Positions 27,168-36,508 are shown, counted from the first letter of the stretch. The stretch is 64,000 bases of DNA from Paenibacillus gyeongsangnamensis (GCF_027533625.1 NZ_JAQAGZ010000026.1:1-64000), one strand, 5' to 3'. Made by a program: numbers and translations. The notes: generated by a model not told the origin, from the sequence alone.

Positions 27168-28240
27168 ACCTTCGCCTCCTTATGCTTCTTGGCGGTATAT
27201 TTTTTGACGGCCGGCAAAATTTCTTTCCCGATCAGCTCAATGTTCATCATTAACTTCTCAAAAGGTACTCCCCCGAAATCCATCTGCGCAATATAACGCT
27301 GATGGCCGAACAGTTCATGCTGATAAAGAATCTTTTCAATAATTTGCTGCGGGCTGCCGGTATTCAAAACATCGCGTGTATCCGCGCCTTGTGCGAAGTG
27401 CTGCTTTGGATAGCCCCCCCCGTTAGTGAGCTGTATGCCCTCATTCACGTGAGGATAGTACTCGCGCAGCGCCTGTTGCGTCGTTTCCGCCGCATAGAAG
27501 AGGCCGGCCGTTGCAACTGGGAGCTCCGACGGGTTATGTCCGCTTTGTTCGGCAGCTTCGCGGAAAGCGTCGATGGCGATTTTGAAGTTCGCAGCCGGTC
27601 CTCCTAACATTGCCAGATATATCGGAACGCCCGCATACCCCGCCTTGATCGCACTGGAAGGATGTCCGCCAACCGCGCGCCAGATCGGAATCCAACCATT
27701 CAGCGGACGCGGCAGTACCTTCGCATTCCGCAGCGGAGCGCGGAATTGTCCGCTCCAATTGACGATTTCCTCTTCATTAATCTTCAGCAGCAGTTCAAAC
27801 TTTTCTTCGAACAGTTCTTCATAATCATGGAGGTCATACCCTAACAATGCAAAGTTACCTACCCGCGATGCGCGGCCGGCAACGATCTCCGTACGACCGT
27901 TCGAGATCAAATCGATCGTCGCAAAATCCTCGTACACCCTAACAGGATCCAGTGTGCTGAGGATCGTGGAAGAGCTTGCGATTTTTATTTTTTCCGTCGC
28001 TTGTGCAATGGCCGCCAGCACGACAGAATGCGCCTGAGTCGCGAAGAATTCCTGATGGCTTTCGCCTACGCTAAAGAAATCAATACCCGCTTGCTCAGCC
28101 AGCTTAGCGAATTCAATGATTTCATGAATGCGCTGCTGTGCTGAAATCCGTTTTCCTGTATGAGCGTTTGAGAGATGGTCGCCTAACGTATAGATGCCGA
28201 ATTCCAGCCCTTTGCTCGGATCGATGCGATATTTCTCCAT
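27164..28240 (-). CDS. LLM-class flavin-dependent oxidoreductase
   Basis: A 358-residue bacterial-luciferase-like TIM-barrel enzyme that uses reduced flavin. Recognisable blocks are FAKLAEQAGIDFFSVGESH, ISNGRTEIVAGRAS, LPRPLNGWIPIWRAVGGHP and LYQHELFGHQRYIAQMDFGG. ATG 28240 (MEKYRIDPSKG) is chosen because homologous copies begin there; an in-frame ATG at 28288 gives an unlikely extension. It is coupled to the FMN reductase gene downstream. N-terminal and C-terminal remnants of relatives are at 30787-30907 and 41756-42230. Confidence 0.9.
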   Translation of the reverse strand: MEKYRIDPSKGLEFGIYTLGDHLSNAHTGKRISAQQRIHEIIEFAKLAEQAGIDFFSVGESHQEFFATQAHSVVLAAIAQATEKIKIASSSTILSTLDPVRVYEDFATIDLISNGRTEIVAGRASRVGNFALLGYDLHDYEELFEEKFELLLKINEEEIVNWSGQFRAPLRNAKVLPRPLNGWIPIWRAVGGHPSSAIKAGYAGVPIYLAMLGGPAANFKIAIDAFREAAEQSGHNPSELPVATAGLFYAAETTQQALREYYPHVNEGIQLTNGGGYPKQHFAQGADTRDVLNTGSPQQIIEKILYQHELFGHQRYIAQMDFGGVPFEKLMMNIELIGKEILPAVKKYTAKKHKEAKV

Positions 28241-28534
28241 TGTAATTCCCGCCTTTCTCTTCATTGTATTATTGCTTCCCGCAGGCACCCGCCGAACAGT
28301 ACCTGATCGGCCCGGAACTTCTTAAACGCATCGAGGAAGGCGGCAACAAGCTGTCAGTGGCGGGTAAGACCGCATCAGGAACCGTGTACTCTTCTTGCAC
28401 CCGGCGGCGCACACGGCTCTCATTATTTTCATCCTTCTGTTCTTTTTATACGCTTTTATCTATGGAGGATATAAGCCTTAAAAATACAATGGCATTCGAG
28501 TGTTCCCGATGTCTCTTTGGTGTATTTTGGTCTC

Positions 28535-29086
28535 TTATGCATGATTTTTTTTAATGAAATCAACAAACGCATTAACGAACGATTGTAGGAATTTAACAGT
28601 TCCTTCATCTTTAACCTTGCCGTTTTCATCCAACAGGTCGGCAACAAAACCAATATAAGCCTCCGGTTGTTGGAGTACGGGCAAATTCAAGAATACCAGT
28701 GATTGACGTAAATGATGGTTTGCACCCAATCCACTCAGCCTACTTGGAGACTGGCTGATAATTGCAGCCGGTTTGCCATTCCATATACTTGCTCCATAAG
28801 GACGGGAACCTACATCTAGTGCGTTCTTCAATACAGCCGGTACTGAACGGTTATATTCAGGAGTTACAAACAATACAGCGTCGATTTCCTTCATTTTGTT
28901 TCGGAATGCAGTATATTCTGCCGGCACCCGGTTTTCATCATCATAATCCTGATTATATAAAGACAGGTCAATCTCTATAAATTCTGTTACATATCCTTCA
29001 GGGAATAAAGTTTCAACATTCGCTGCAAGTTTTTTGGAAAAAGATTCTTTCCGCAGGCTTCCAACTAAAATACCAACTTTCGTCAT
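28535..29086 (-). CDS. NAD(P)H-dependent FMN reductase (ChrR/YieF-like quinone reductase)
   Basis: A 183-residue flavodoxin-fold reductase: LVGSLRKESFSKKLAANVE (FMN phosphate loop), FVTPEYNRSVPAVLKNALD (the diagnostic TPEYNRS/P block) and ISQSPSRLSGLGANHHLRQ. The family reduces quinones, chromate and azo dyes with two-electron chemistry in the cytoplasm. It follows a MarR-type regulator remnant (29111-29290) that would have been its upstream neighbour. Length is typical. Confidence 0.85.
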   Translation of the reverse strand: MTKVGILVGSLRKESFSKKLAANVETLFPEGYVTEFIEIDLSLYNQDYDDENRVPAEYTAFRNKMKEIDAVLFVTPEYNRSVPAVLKNALDVGSRPYGASIWNGKPAAIISQSPSRLSGLGANHHLRQSLVFLNLPVLQQPEAYIGFVADLLDENGKVKDEGTVKFLQSFVNAFVDFIKKNHA

Positions 29087-29110
29087 ACCATATTACCTCC
29101 CAAGGTTTTA

Positions 29111-29290
29111 TTAATCATTTTCGTTATAGTAAAGTTCTTTGACTTCCTCATTCGTCGCCCCAGTTATAACGGTTTCATGCGTTTTTTTGAGAACTGGTAC
29201 TACTAAATGTTCAAGTCGCTTACCTTCAGCCGTTAATTGGATTTTGAAGAATCCTTTTTACTCAATTCTGCGTTCGGAACGAATACCGTA
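29111..29290 (-). pseudogene. MarR-family regulator, C-terminal remnant
   Basis: The minus strand encodes KIQLTAEGKRLEHLVVPVL followed by KKTHETVITGATNEEVKEL, ending in TAA at 29111. This is the wing and C-terminal dimer helix of a MarR protein. The preceding ELSKKDS is in another frame, so a frameshift lies near 29250. The DNA-recognition helix is missing. Confidence 0.55.
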
Positions 29291-29416
29291 CAGGTGACCC
29301 AGGAAGATCATTTTGAAGAAAACCTGTGAATCGATGGATGGTCTCACGTTATCTTCACTGTCATACGGATGCGTTTATCGTACCGGCTGGAACATCGATC
29401 ATTTTCTAAACTACAT

Positions 29417-30475
29417 CTACTCAACGGGGGATCTGTCGAAACTTTCAATAACCAGTTTTCCGATCATAACTTTCGATTCCAGAAGGGCATGTGCTTTCCG
29501 CAGATTCGCCGCATTGATGGGAGACAGGCGCCTGGTTTCCGTCGTACGCAGCCGTCCCATGTCAATTTCGTCCGCGATCCGGTTCAACAGCTTGTGCTGC
29601 TCCTCCATATCTTCCGTTTGAAACATTGGGCGCGTGAACATCGACTCCCAAACGAAGGTGACGCTCTTACTCTGCAGCTGAGTCAAATGAAGAGGCTCGG
29701 CCGTCCCGACAATGGAGCAAATTTTTCCCTGCGGCTTAATCGCTTCCACCATCGAGCTCCAATGCACGGCCGTATCGTACATGCAGAAAATATAATCCAC
29801 ATATTCGATGCCTATTGCCCGAACCTGGGGCATAAACGCTTCGTGATGGTTGATGATATGATCGGCGCCCATGCTTTTGGCCCATGCTGACGATTCCGGC
29901 CGGGACGCGGTGCCGATGACGGTGAGTCCAGCCAGCTTCGCAAGTTGGATGGCGATGGAGCCGACGCCGCCTGCGGCACCGATTATCAGGATCGTTCGGC
30001 CGCTGTTTTCCGCATGTTGGGAAGAGACGCCTAGACGGTTGTATAGCGCTTCCCAAGCCGTAATGGAAGTTAGCGGCAGAGCGGCGGCCGCGGCGAAGTC
30101 GAGAGTTCGCGGCTTTCGTCCGACGATCATCTCGTCCACCAAATGAAATTCGCTGTTAGTGCCTGGTCTTACAATACTGCCGGCATAATACACCTCGTCG
30201 CCGGGATGAAATAGCGTGCAGTCCGGTCCCGTCTCTTCGACAATTCCGGACGCATCCCAGCCGAGGACGCGCGGAACTTCTTCGCGTTTGGAATTCGATG
30301 CACGTACCCTCGTATCGACCGGGTTCACCGAGATCGCTTTGATGCGGACCAGCAGGTCTCGACCTGTAGGAGCCGGTTTCGGCACCTCCACGTCGAGCAA
30401 GCTTTCCGGGTGATCGGCCGGCAAATATTGATAAAGACCTACTGCTCTCATCGTTTCATTTGAAGACATCATCAT
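29417..30475 (-). CDS. zinc-independent MDR quinone oxidoreductase / alcohol dehydrogenase-like protein
   Basis: A 352-residue medium-chain dehydrogenase/reductase of the ZADH/quinone-oxidoreductase branch. Features: ISVNPVDTRVRAS and VLGWDASGIVEETG in the catalytic domain, the NADPH motif ILIIGAAGGVGSIAIQLAK, and GADHIINHHE after the Rossmann strand. The zinc-binding Cys cluster of classical ADHs is absent. Likely reduces quinones or enones with NADPH. GGACCG precedes the tandem ATG codons at the start. Confidence 0.85.
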   Translation of the reverse strand: MMMSSNETMRAVGLYQYLPADHPESLLDVEVPKPAPTGRDLLVRIKAISVNPVDTRVRASNSKREEVPRVLGWDASGIVEETGPDCTLFHPGDEVYYAGSIVRPGTNSEFHLVDEMIVGRKPRTLDFAAAAALPLTSITAWEALYNRLGVSSQHAENSGRTILIIGAAGGVGSIAIQLAKLAGLTVIGTASRPESSAWAKSMGADHIINHHEAFMPQVRAIGIEYVDYIFCMYDTAVHWSSMVEAIKPQGKICSIVGTAEPLHLTQLQSKSVTFVWESMFTRPMFQTEDMEEQHKLLNRIADEIDMGRLRTTETRRLSPINAANLRKAHALLESKVMIGKLVIESFDRSPVE

Positions 30476-30510
30476 CGGTCCTTTCGTCCTTATGATTGAC
30501 TCCCTATATA

Positions 30511-30786
30511 GGGCTTGCTGAACACCATAATTTTCCTCTTTCTGTCGAAATTATCTACCCTGAAAATTGAAACGGAGCGTAGAATTAAAAATGGCAATAC
30601 GAGAGTAGGCGCAGCCTAATCGTTTTTTTAAACGAAACTACGTCTTGCACTGTCAGGTGAATGAGGCAAGTTAGGAAGCCGTAGGGCTAGAAAGAGTGAC
30701 GGTAAAACCTAAATTCTCAAGCCTTCGGGCGGACTGCTTAACCAAAATGTCCTGCTGCCTTGTAGCAAAGTAGTTAGCACCTAGCA
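30511..30786 (-). mobile_element. insertion-sequence end fragment
   Basis: AGGGCTTGCTGAA at about 30513-30525 is identical to the terminal repeat of the IS5-type element at 21834, and the adjoining TGTCGAAATTATCT also resembles that element's left end. Further in, the minus strand encodes a transposase-like tail (LGANYFATRQQDILVKQSAR, RLENLGFTVTLSSPTAS) ending at 30671. Its family is uncertain. The fragment is fused at about 30786 to the start of an LLM oxidoreductase gene. Confidence 0.5.
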
Positions 30787-30907
30787 TCTCATGGATTCTT
30801 TCCTGTGCGGAAATGCGCTTCCCCGTATTCGGGTCCGGGAGGTTGTCGCCTAACGTATAAATACCGAATTCCATTCCTTTGCTCAGATCAATGTGATACA
30901 TCTGCAT
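30787..30907 (-). pseudogene. LLM oxidoreductase, N-terminal remnant
   Basis: ATG 30907 starts MQMYHIDLSKGMEFGIYTL followed by GKRISAQERIHEM, closely related to the intact LLM protein at 27164-28240 (about 40 residues). It then passes in frame into transposase-like sequence at 30786. The catalytic barrel is lost. Confidence 0.7.
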
Positions 30908-31039
30908 ATCCCTACCTTTCACTTGATCTTCAAATTGTATCCCGGCTTCCAATACTTTATTAAAGTTACTTACAAATATACTGTAACATACAGATTCCAT
31001 ATTCGTAAGTAGGCACATTAATGTGCTATAGTATACCTA

Positions 31040-31375
31040 ATGATACCTTCAGAGGAGGACTGGGAATTGGAAAAGGTGCCGGATTGATCGACGCTCGCTA
31101 CGGTTGTTGTCGATCTCAAGGCGTCCGTCCTTCAGGAATGCCGTCAGCTTGTCCCACTGGTTCAGGCTGTACGCAATCGCCTGGCCGATCAAACTCTTGG
31201 GCATCGTACGGGACTTCTGCTGACGCAGCCACGTCTGGTACACTTCCAGTATCGGACGACTTCACTCTTCTCGAGCTTTATGCCGTTACTCCGCGTCCAC
31301 GCTCCCGTCAGCATGATAGTTCGGCTTGGCATGAACCGAGTGCGCCATTGAAGCACTGTGGGATATCCCATTCAA
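31040..31375 (-). mobile_element. IS66 tnpC internal fragment
   Basis: The minus strand encodes VHAKPNYHADGSVDAE, a stop, then RPILEVYQTWLRQQKSRTM and SLIGQAIAYSLNQWDKLTAF, and LEIDNNRSER. These are consecutive TnpC blocks with an in-frame stop and a frameshift near 31290. Both ends are abrupt; it is a passive remnant. Confidence 0.7.
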
Positions 31376-31399
31376 TTTCTCTTCCCGGTCATAATGACA

Positions 31400-31570
31400 A
31401 TTGCCCCGACTCTAGAAAGAGCACCTAAGCTAAAGGATTGCATTAAGGTCGTTGATGATACCGATTTTATTTGGCTTTTTGCTTCTAAGGAGCAAGTTGA
31501 AGCAAGCATCATATCCGGATGGTTTGATAAAGACGGAAATAAAGTCAATCTTTTAGAAAGTTTGCAATAG
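31400..31570 (+). pseudogene. unrecognised protein C-terminal fragment
   Basis: The plus strand reads APKLKDCIKVVDDTDFIWLF, then KEQVEASIISGWFDKDGNK and VNLLESLQ, ending TAG at 31568-31570. The sequence is protein-like, but its N-terminus is replaced by the IS66 fragment. No family is recognised. Confidence 0.35.
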
Positions 31571-31701
31571 CACTATAGCAAATTAGCAAAAATACAAATA
31601 AACAGTTAATTACTTTTCTGTTTATACAAGTTTTAAAAAAGAATCTCGCCTATTGGGGGTAATATGTTACTCCACCAACAGGGCTCTGGGTTTCGAGTAT
31701 T

Positions 31702-33066
31702 TCAGGAATGAAAATAATGCACAAGGCTTTCCTGCTGTTCGTTCGCAGTGTAGCTTTTTAAGTCCCCAGCAGGTATCGGATATTTTTTCTTAAGTGAGTG
31801 TACTGACATAGCTAACAGCTTGGGCTTCAAAGCAGCCTTATTTCCCTTCAGCCTTGCGCTGCCATCCGGGTGGATAACCGAAAGTAGAGACCGCAGGTAG
31901 ATTCGGGTAAGCCTTGAAAACCAGCCGTCCGGCAAATTCATTACGGTAAAACCAATCCGCTCCGCACCCTGATGAATCATAGTAATTCCGTAAATGGCCT
32001 TTACGTTATGATAACGCGGATCTCTTTTTAATATCTCGTGCATGTACGGCAGCGCCTCCTTGACCATTTGGATTATCCGCACTGCACAATGAACCAACGA
32101 TCGCGATTCGGAAACAAGGCGTGCCAATATTTCGTTGTTCAGGTGTAGCTCCATCACGCGATCTCCGCACCTCAGGATTTCATTGTCCGACAGCACAACC
32201 TCGTTTCCAAGGTATCGGCGCACACGAAAGAGAAAAAATGGAGGATCGGCATATCCGATAGGCTTTACGCCAAAGCAAAGATGAAAGAGCCGGTCCCAGC
32301 TGTGCCATAAGTAAGCCAACAACTGCCTGAAATGACGGTGTTTCTGCTTCTTAACCTGACCGTCCAGCATCATTTTCTCATCCACTCTCATAAAGGAATA
32401 TCCTTTCGATAATGCTTCGCTGACGAACTCCTCCAAAGCCTCAAGCATATGCGAAGGAGCGTCCCAATCGGCTCCCAGTGTCTGCCCGCTATCATGTAGA
32501 ACAATAACCGCACCGTCTTTGAGCTTCGAGATTAGGCGATTCTTGACCTTTTGTTTACCTCCTCGGCTCTTCCAATCGCCTACAATAATGGACCAAAGGA
32601 TCAAACGAAATCGCGTTAACAGCAAGAAATCGAACACGTTGATTACACCCCAGGGAGGACGGTAAAATTCAGGCCTCACCCCGATAATGCGCTCTACGGC
32701 TTCAATGGATTGGAGCAGCTGCCTCCTGATCCCCCTAGGGGTCATAAATATGTTAGCCTTGTGTACATAATTATGAAGCCCTATAAGATGCCCTTCGGCG
32801 TTCATCCGTTTAATCAGCTCCGGATACCGCTCCGCTTTTGAGCCTAATACAAAAAATGTCGATTTGACGCCGAAATGCTTGAGTAAATCAAGTAATCGCG
32901 GAGTATAAAAAGGATCCGGACCGTCATCAAACGTCAAGGCAATGAAGCGTCCGGTTTCTCCCTTTTTATATGCGCCTATACCGAATAAACGAATCAACAT
33001 GGTCGGAATGATTGAATAAACGCTCAAAGCTCCGATAATGTAACCTAACAGCAGATTCATCCCCAT
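31702..33066 (-). CDS. polysaccharide deacetylase with YkoP-like C-terminal domain
   Basis: A 454-residue membrane-anchored carbohydrate esterase (CE4/NodB). One N-terminal helix (LLLGYIIGALSVYSIIPTML) anchors it. The NodB domain spans about residues 40-235 with ALTFDDGPD (catalytic Asp), GLHNYVHK (metal His pair), FYRPPWG and IVLHDSG. Residues about 260-440 match the YkoP-like domain found joined to or next to deacetylases in Bacillales. It likely modifies cell-wall or exopolysaccharide sugars on the outer face of the membrane. Downstream (left) no partner gene is seen. Confidence 0.85.
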   Translation of the reverse strand: MGMNLLLGYIIGALSVYSIIPTMLIRLFGIGAYKKGETGRFIALTFDDGPDPFYTPRLLDLLKHFGVKSTFFVLGSKAERYPELIKRMNAEGHLIGLHNYVHKANIFMTPRGIRRQLLQSIEAVERIIGVRPEFYRPPWGVINVFDFLLLTRFRLILWSIIVGDWKSRGGKQKVKNRLISKLKDGAVIVLHDSGQTLGADWDAPSHMLEALEEFVSEALSKGYSFMRVDEKMMLDGQVKKQKHRHFRQLLAYLWHSWDRLFHLCFGVKPIGYADPPFFLFRVRRYLGNEVVLSDNEILRCGDRVMELHLNNEILARLVSESRSLVHCAVRIIQMVKEALPYMHEILKRDPRYHNVKAIYGITMIHQGAERIGFTVMNLPDGWFSRLTRIYLRSLLSVIHPDGSARLKGNKAALKPKLLAMSVHSLKKKYPIPAGDLKSYTANEQQESLVHYFHS

Positions 33067-33090
33067 GGCTCCTTCAAATGAAAGAGAGTC

Positions 33091-33205
33091 TTATAAAGCC
33101 CTTTCTTTCTCCCCTTCCATCATGTAATTAATTGCAGTGAAGGCCAGCAGCGCCGCGCTTACCCAAATCGCTACTTTCGCATTAAAGGTATCGGCTACTC
33201 AGCCG
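33091..33205 (-). pseudogene. MFS transporter, C-terminal remnant
   Basis: The minus strand reads VADTFNAKVAIWVSAALLAF followed by TAINYMMEGEKERAL and TAA at 33091, the last transmembrane helix and tail of an MFS or EmrB-like transporter. The rest is missing beyond about 33205. Confidence 0.5.
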
Positions 33206-33684
33206 CCAGCTAAATGAGGGCATTCGCATGTCGACTCCAATCCGAGTAATATGAATAAGTTCCATTTGCAAGGTTTGGTTTCTCGTCTGCTTGGTATGAG
33301 ATTGGAGGAACAAGCTTTGAGAATTTGGAGTTCGCAAGTACCGCTTTCATGTGCCTTAAAGACTTAAGTTAGAACATTTTTGAAACGGTACGTACCGTTT
33401 TTATAAGTTCAATATATCTGATTTATTCGTAAATTGTCAATATGCTTTTTATATGAACTTAAGTGGAGAGTCTTTCACGTCTGAATAAACGATCCATATC
33501 AACGCTCAAGCTGCATAAGTCCTAACACTCCTCGGCAAAAGATGAAGATTCATTTCAGTGACGGGACACCTGTTTCTGCAATTTTTGAATCAACGATCTG
33601 GCTGCATGACTAAGATAGCGGTCGGAGCGAATCGTGATAACGCGGCTCGGAGCGTGATCGGCAATCCGTACAGTCCGCAGACGG
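33206..33684. other. intergenic region holding a perfect palindrome
   Basis: No gene is visible. The region contains the operator-like palindrome at 33383-33400 and, towards the right end, the margin of a degraded purine permease copy. Confidence 0.4.
33383..33400. promoter_or_regulatory. TetR-type operator candidate
   Basis: AAACGGTACGTACCGTTT is a perfect 18-bp palindrome, a form common at TetR/AcrR-controlled drug-transporter promoters. It probably belonged to the promoter of the lost MFS gene whose tail is at 33091-33205, or to the decayed permease copy to the right. Confidence 0.55.
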
Positions 33685-34098
33685 GGCTCCATACTGATCA
33701 CCGGCGTAACGGTTGTATTGATCGGATTTTCGGGATGGAATGCTGGCAATGACCCTCTTCATCCATCCTTTGCCCCAAGCAGAAAGGGCGAACACTACGA
33801 GAAATACACCGAAGGACACGATTGCGTTCGCGGAATGGTTCGGTACCGAGGCACCGCCGGCGCCAATCATCCTAGAGGCGGCGTAGTTGCGAGCATTTCC
33901 AACATCCTCGGGTTCCTTGTTCTCGACAATCGGCGTCGTCCCACTCTCAATATCTTAGCTCTTTGCCGACTATTTTTCAGTACCTGCTAAGCAACGGCGT
34001 CATGGTCGGCATGCTGGTTGCCTTGCTGCTGGAACAATCCTGGAAACCTAAACCTCAATCTGGACAAGCGTTCCAAATAAAAGTAAAATCGGCTTAGA
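33685..34098 (+). pseudogene. purine/uracil (NCS2) permease remnant with an inverted block
   Basis: This is a shrunken, rearranged copy of the permease at 37141-38472. Plus-strand pieces are LITGVTVVLIGFSGW (about 33694-33738), GGVVASISNIL (about 33877-33910) and GVMVGMLVALLLEQSWKPKP (about 33995-34055), ending at 34098. Between the first two, 33739-33871 carries the next permease segment (MIGAGGASVPNHSANAIVSF to GKGWMK and VIAS) on the opposite strand, so a block has flipped after internal deletions. Not functional. Confidence 0.75.
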
Positions 34099-34111
34099 CT
34101 ACTGAAAGCGA

Positions 34112-34717
34112 GTGAACTGGATGACAGACGACAGCATGAATCTGCGACCCTCTGCAGGACGGCCGCGGAGCGAAGAGTCTAAGAACGCCATACTGAACGC
34201 GACAATCGAACTGCTTAATAAATCCGGATATCCGGCGCTGACGATTGAAGGGATCGCCTCCCACGCTGGAGTAAGCAAAGCAACCATCTACCGTTGGTGG
34301 AACCACAAGACGCTATTGGTGATGGATGCATTCATTATGCTGATCGCGCCTCCAGTTGAATTGCGGGATGAGGAGACCCTTCGCGAAAATTTTTTGATGC
34401 AGCTTACCGCTTTATCAAACGTGTTCAACAGTACGATTGGCCGCACCATGCTGTCCATCATTTCCGAAAGCGCCCCGGATTCGGAGGTTTTCAAAGCCTT
34501 CTATTCGCAATACATTTTACCGAGAAGGGCTGCTGCGAGGAGAATTCTTCAAGCCAGCATATTACGCGGGGAAATCCGCTCCGACATCGACATAGACGTT
34601 GTGCTGGATATGATTTACGGTCCCATCTATTTCCGTTTCCTTATTCATAAGCGCCCTTTGGAAACGTCGTTTTTGGAAACGTTAATCGATTATACGCTTC
34701 AGGCAATACGTAGATAA
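34112..34717 (+). CDS. TetR-family regulator (copy 1)
   Basis: A 201-residue regulator with the HTH LTIEGIASHAGVSKATIYRWW and a TetR_C_11-like ligand domain (TMLSIISESAPDSEVFKAF, IYFRFLIHKRPLE). It is nearly identical to the protein at 36509-37126 but lacks a 15-bp duplicated unit near the 3' end. It follows the wrecked permease copy by 13 bp, preserving the operon order of copy 2. It begins GTG at 34112 or ATG at 34121; neither has a strong Shine-Dalgarno. The gene looks intact although its partner is lost. Confidence 0.85.
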   Translation: MNWMTDDSMNLRPSAGRPRSEESKNAILNATIELLNKSGYPALTIEGIASHAGVSKATIYRWWNHKTLLVMDAFIMLIAPPVELRDEETLRENFLMQLTALSNVFNSTIGRTMLSIISESAPDSEVFKAFYSQYILPRRAAARRILQASILRGEIRSDIDIDVVLDMIYGPIYFRFLIHKRPLETSFLETLIDYTLQAIRR

Positions 34718-34740
34718 AGGCGATCGACATCATATAAAAT

Positions 34741-34780
34741 GAGCCTACAGTCTTTTAAAAAAAACTGTAGGCTCTTGCTC
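34741..34780 (+). terminator. terminator after TetR copy 1
   Basis: GAGCCTACAGT (34741-34751) pairs with ACTGTAGGCTC (34764-34774). The same stem is found after TetR copy 2 at 36455-36485, part of the duplicated unit. Confidence 0.7.
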
Positions 34781-35297
34781 ATTCAGTCGCCCCAGCAGAT
34801 CACACCAACTGTTCATGAGACAACTCCCTCCCTTATTTACTGTCTGTTGAATCATCAATAAATCTAGTAATGACAATGGTTTAGCCAAGTTTCATCGAAT
34901 TCATATACAGGGAAATCATGAGCGGAATACAAAAAACTTGGTAATGTGTACAACAGGAATCTCATATAAACTAGCAATTACTTTGCCCGATGATTTATTC
35001 CTGCCGTTTAGCGGAAAGCTGAATGAAAATAATAGTTAGGTCAAGTTGACCCAGTTGGTGCCTTGAGCTGATGCGGAGAAGAAGTATGCGAAATCCTTTC
35101 GCAACTCCTTCCAAACAATGATGTGCAGTGAACATTGGAAATTTGGGAGCGAAGGACCTTAAGGAAGGAATCTGGAGGCATGACTTTGAGACAAGGGCTT
35201 CTCTTGGAGAAGCTAGGCCAACTCAGTTTACACCTAGGAAATCAAGAAAATCGCATCCTAGCCACTGGAAGGAGGACAAAACTTATTTCTCCTAAAG
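34781..35297. other. gene-free stretch with a nitroreductase-start echo
   Basis: No gene is seen. At 35160-35196 AAGGAAGGAATCTGG.. GCATGACTTTGAGA repeats the ribosome binding site and first codons of the nitroreductase gene at 35672-35703, so a tiny duplicated fragment is present. Confidence 0.4.
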
Positions 35298-35533
35298 TTA
35301 TGTCTTGATAATGGGATGCATTATATTTATCGTTGCAAGTGAAGGTCTTCTCTCATTGATTAAATACCACAAGAAATTGCGGATATCTTCTACATTCAGC
35401 TGTTCTAAATAGACAGTTGCTATACTCGAGAAAACTTCGTACTTGTTGGGTATAGTTCTTCAATGTCTATTGTGACAGCCCCCTGGATACGAATGTCTTC
35501 TCTCATCATTAAAATTTGTTCTTTGTTATCCAT
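35298..35533 (-). pseudogene. small unrecognised protein with one frameshift
   Basis: ATG 35533 follows AAGGAG and reads MDNKEQILMMREDIRIQGAV and TIDIEELYP. A one-base shift near 35450 then gives NKYEVFSSIATVYLEQLNVE and RNFLWYLINERRPS, ending TAA at 35298. Together this is a ~78-residue alpha-rich protein of unknown family. The good ribosome binding site and conserved-looking composition suggest a once real gene. Confidence 0.45.
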
Positions 35534-35688
35534 GCAGTAATCTCCTTAAAATTTATCAGAAGTAGAACTGTTAACAAATTTTACGAACAGAAATGCAGCA
35601 TTTTTTTCCTGCAAATCTTAAATTAAAGGGAATTTAAGAATTATTTATGATGGAAATCTACATATTTAAACGAAGGAAGGAATCTAGA

Positions 35689-36315
35689 ATGCATGACTTT
35701 GAGAGTTTAGTAAAAGAAAGAAGGTCCGCGATCAAGTTTGTAGAGGGCATCGAGATTGGAGACAGAGAGTTGAACGAGATTTTTGAACTGGTAAAATTCG
35801 GACCATCGGCATTCAATTTGCAGCATACCAAGTATATCGTCGTCCGCGATCCAGATATCAAACAACGAATATACGAAGCCGCATATAAGCAGTTTAAAGT
35901 ACGAACGGCATCCGCAGCCATTCTTGTGCTCGGCTACATGGACGCACATCTGGATGCCCCGCGAATTAACGAAGGCCTTTTGAATCTCGGCGTAATCAGC
36001 AAGCAGGAGTTCGAATATGAGGTCACCTCGGTACAATCATTCTACAATCAGAGAGGAGAAATCTTTAAGCGTGAGGAAGCAATCCGTAATGCGAATCTTT
36101 CAGCAATGCTGTTCATGCTGGCAGCCAAGCATAAGGGTTGGGATACATGCCCGATGATTGGCTTCAATCCGCAGGCGATCACGGAGGTGCTCCAGGTACC
36201 TGACCGCTACGTACCGGCTCTGCTCATAACACTAGGCAAGGAAGATACCAGCAAACGCCGCCTACGTGGCTACCGGAAGCCGGTAAATGAGTTCGTAAGC
36301 TATGATTATTTCTAG
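35689..36315 (+). CDS. nitroreductase-family protein
   Basis: A 208-residue FMN-dependent nitroreductase. ERRSAIKFVEG is the FMN-phosphate-binding start, KFGPSAFNLQHTKYIVV the typical GPSA/S-N-Q block, and NANLSAMLFMLAAKHKGWDT the helix preceding the C-terminal FMN contact (ITLGKEDTSKRRLRGYRKP). ATG 35689 follows GAAGGAAGG; an upstream ATG (35647) lacks a ribosome site. The family reduces nitroaromatics, quinones and flavins. It sits alone between the two arms of the permease-TetR inverted duplication. Confidence 0.9.
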   Translation: MHDFESLVKERRSAIKFVEGIEIGDRELNEIFELVKFGPSAFNLQHTKYIVVRDPDIKQRIYEAAYKQFKVRTASAAILVLGYMDAHLDAPRINEGLLNLGVISKQEFEYEVTSVQSFYNQRGEIFKREEAIRNANLSAMLFMLAAKHKGWDTCPMIGFNPQAITEVLQVPDRYVPALLITLGKEDTSKRRLRGYRKPVNEFVSYDYF

Positions 36316-36454
36316 GCCTTTTACTTTTCCAGTATCGTTGATCGCAAAAACAGAATGTTTTAACACCTGTTTTTTATTTTTTCGATACATAATCCGGGAG
36401 TTCTCTCTTAACCAGTTGATTTGATCTGTTGGGACGACTCCTACGGATGAGCAA

Positions 36455-36490
36455 GAGCCTACAGTTTTTTACAGACTGTAGGCTCTTTTT
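36455..36490. terminator. shared terminator, nitroreductase / TetR copy 2
   Basis: GAGCCTACAGT (36455-36465) and ACTGTAGGCTC (36475-36485) are followed on the plus strand by TTTTTATAT, a good terminator for the nitroreductase gene. The same hairpin closes TetR copy 2 on the minus strand. Confidence 0.75.
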
Positions 36491-36508
36491 ATATGAAGTC
36501 GATCGCCC

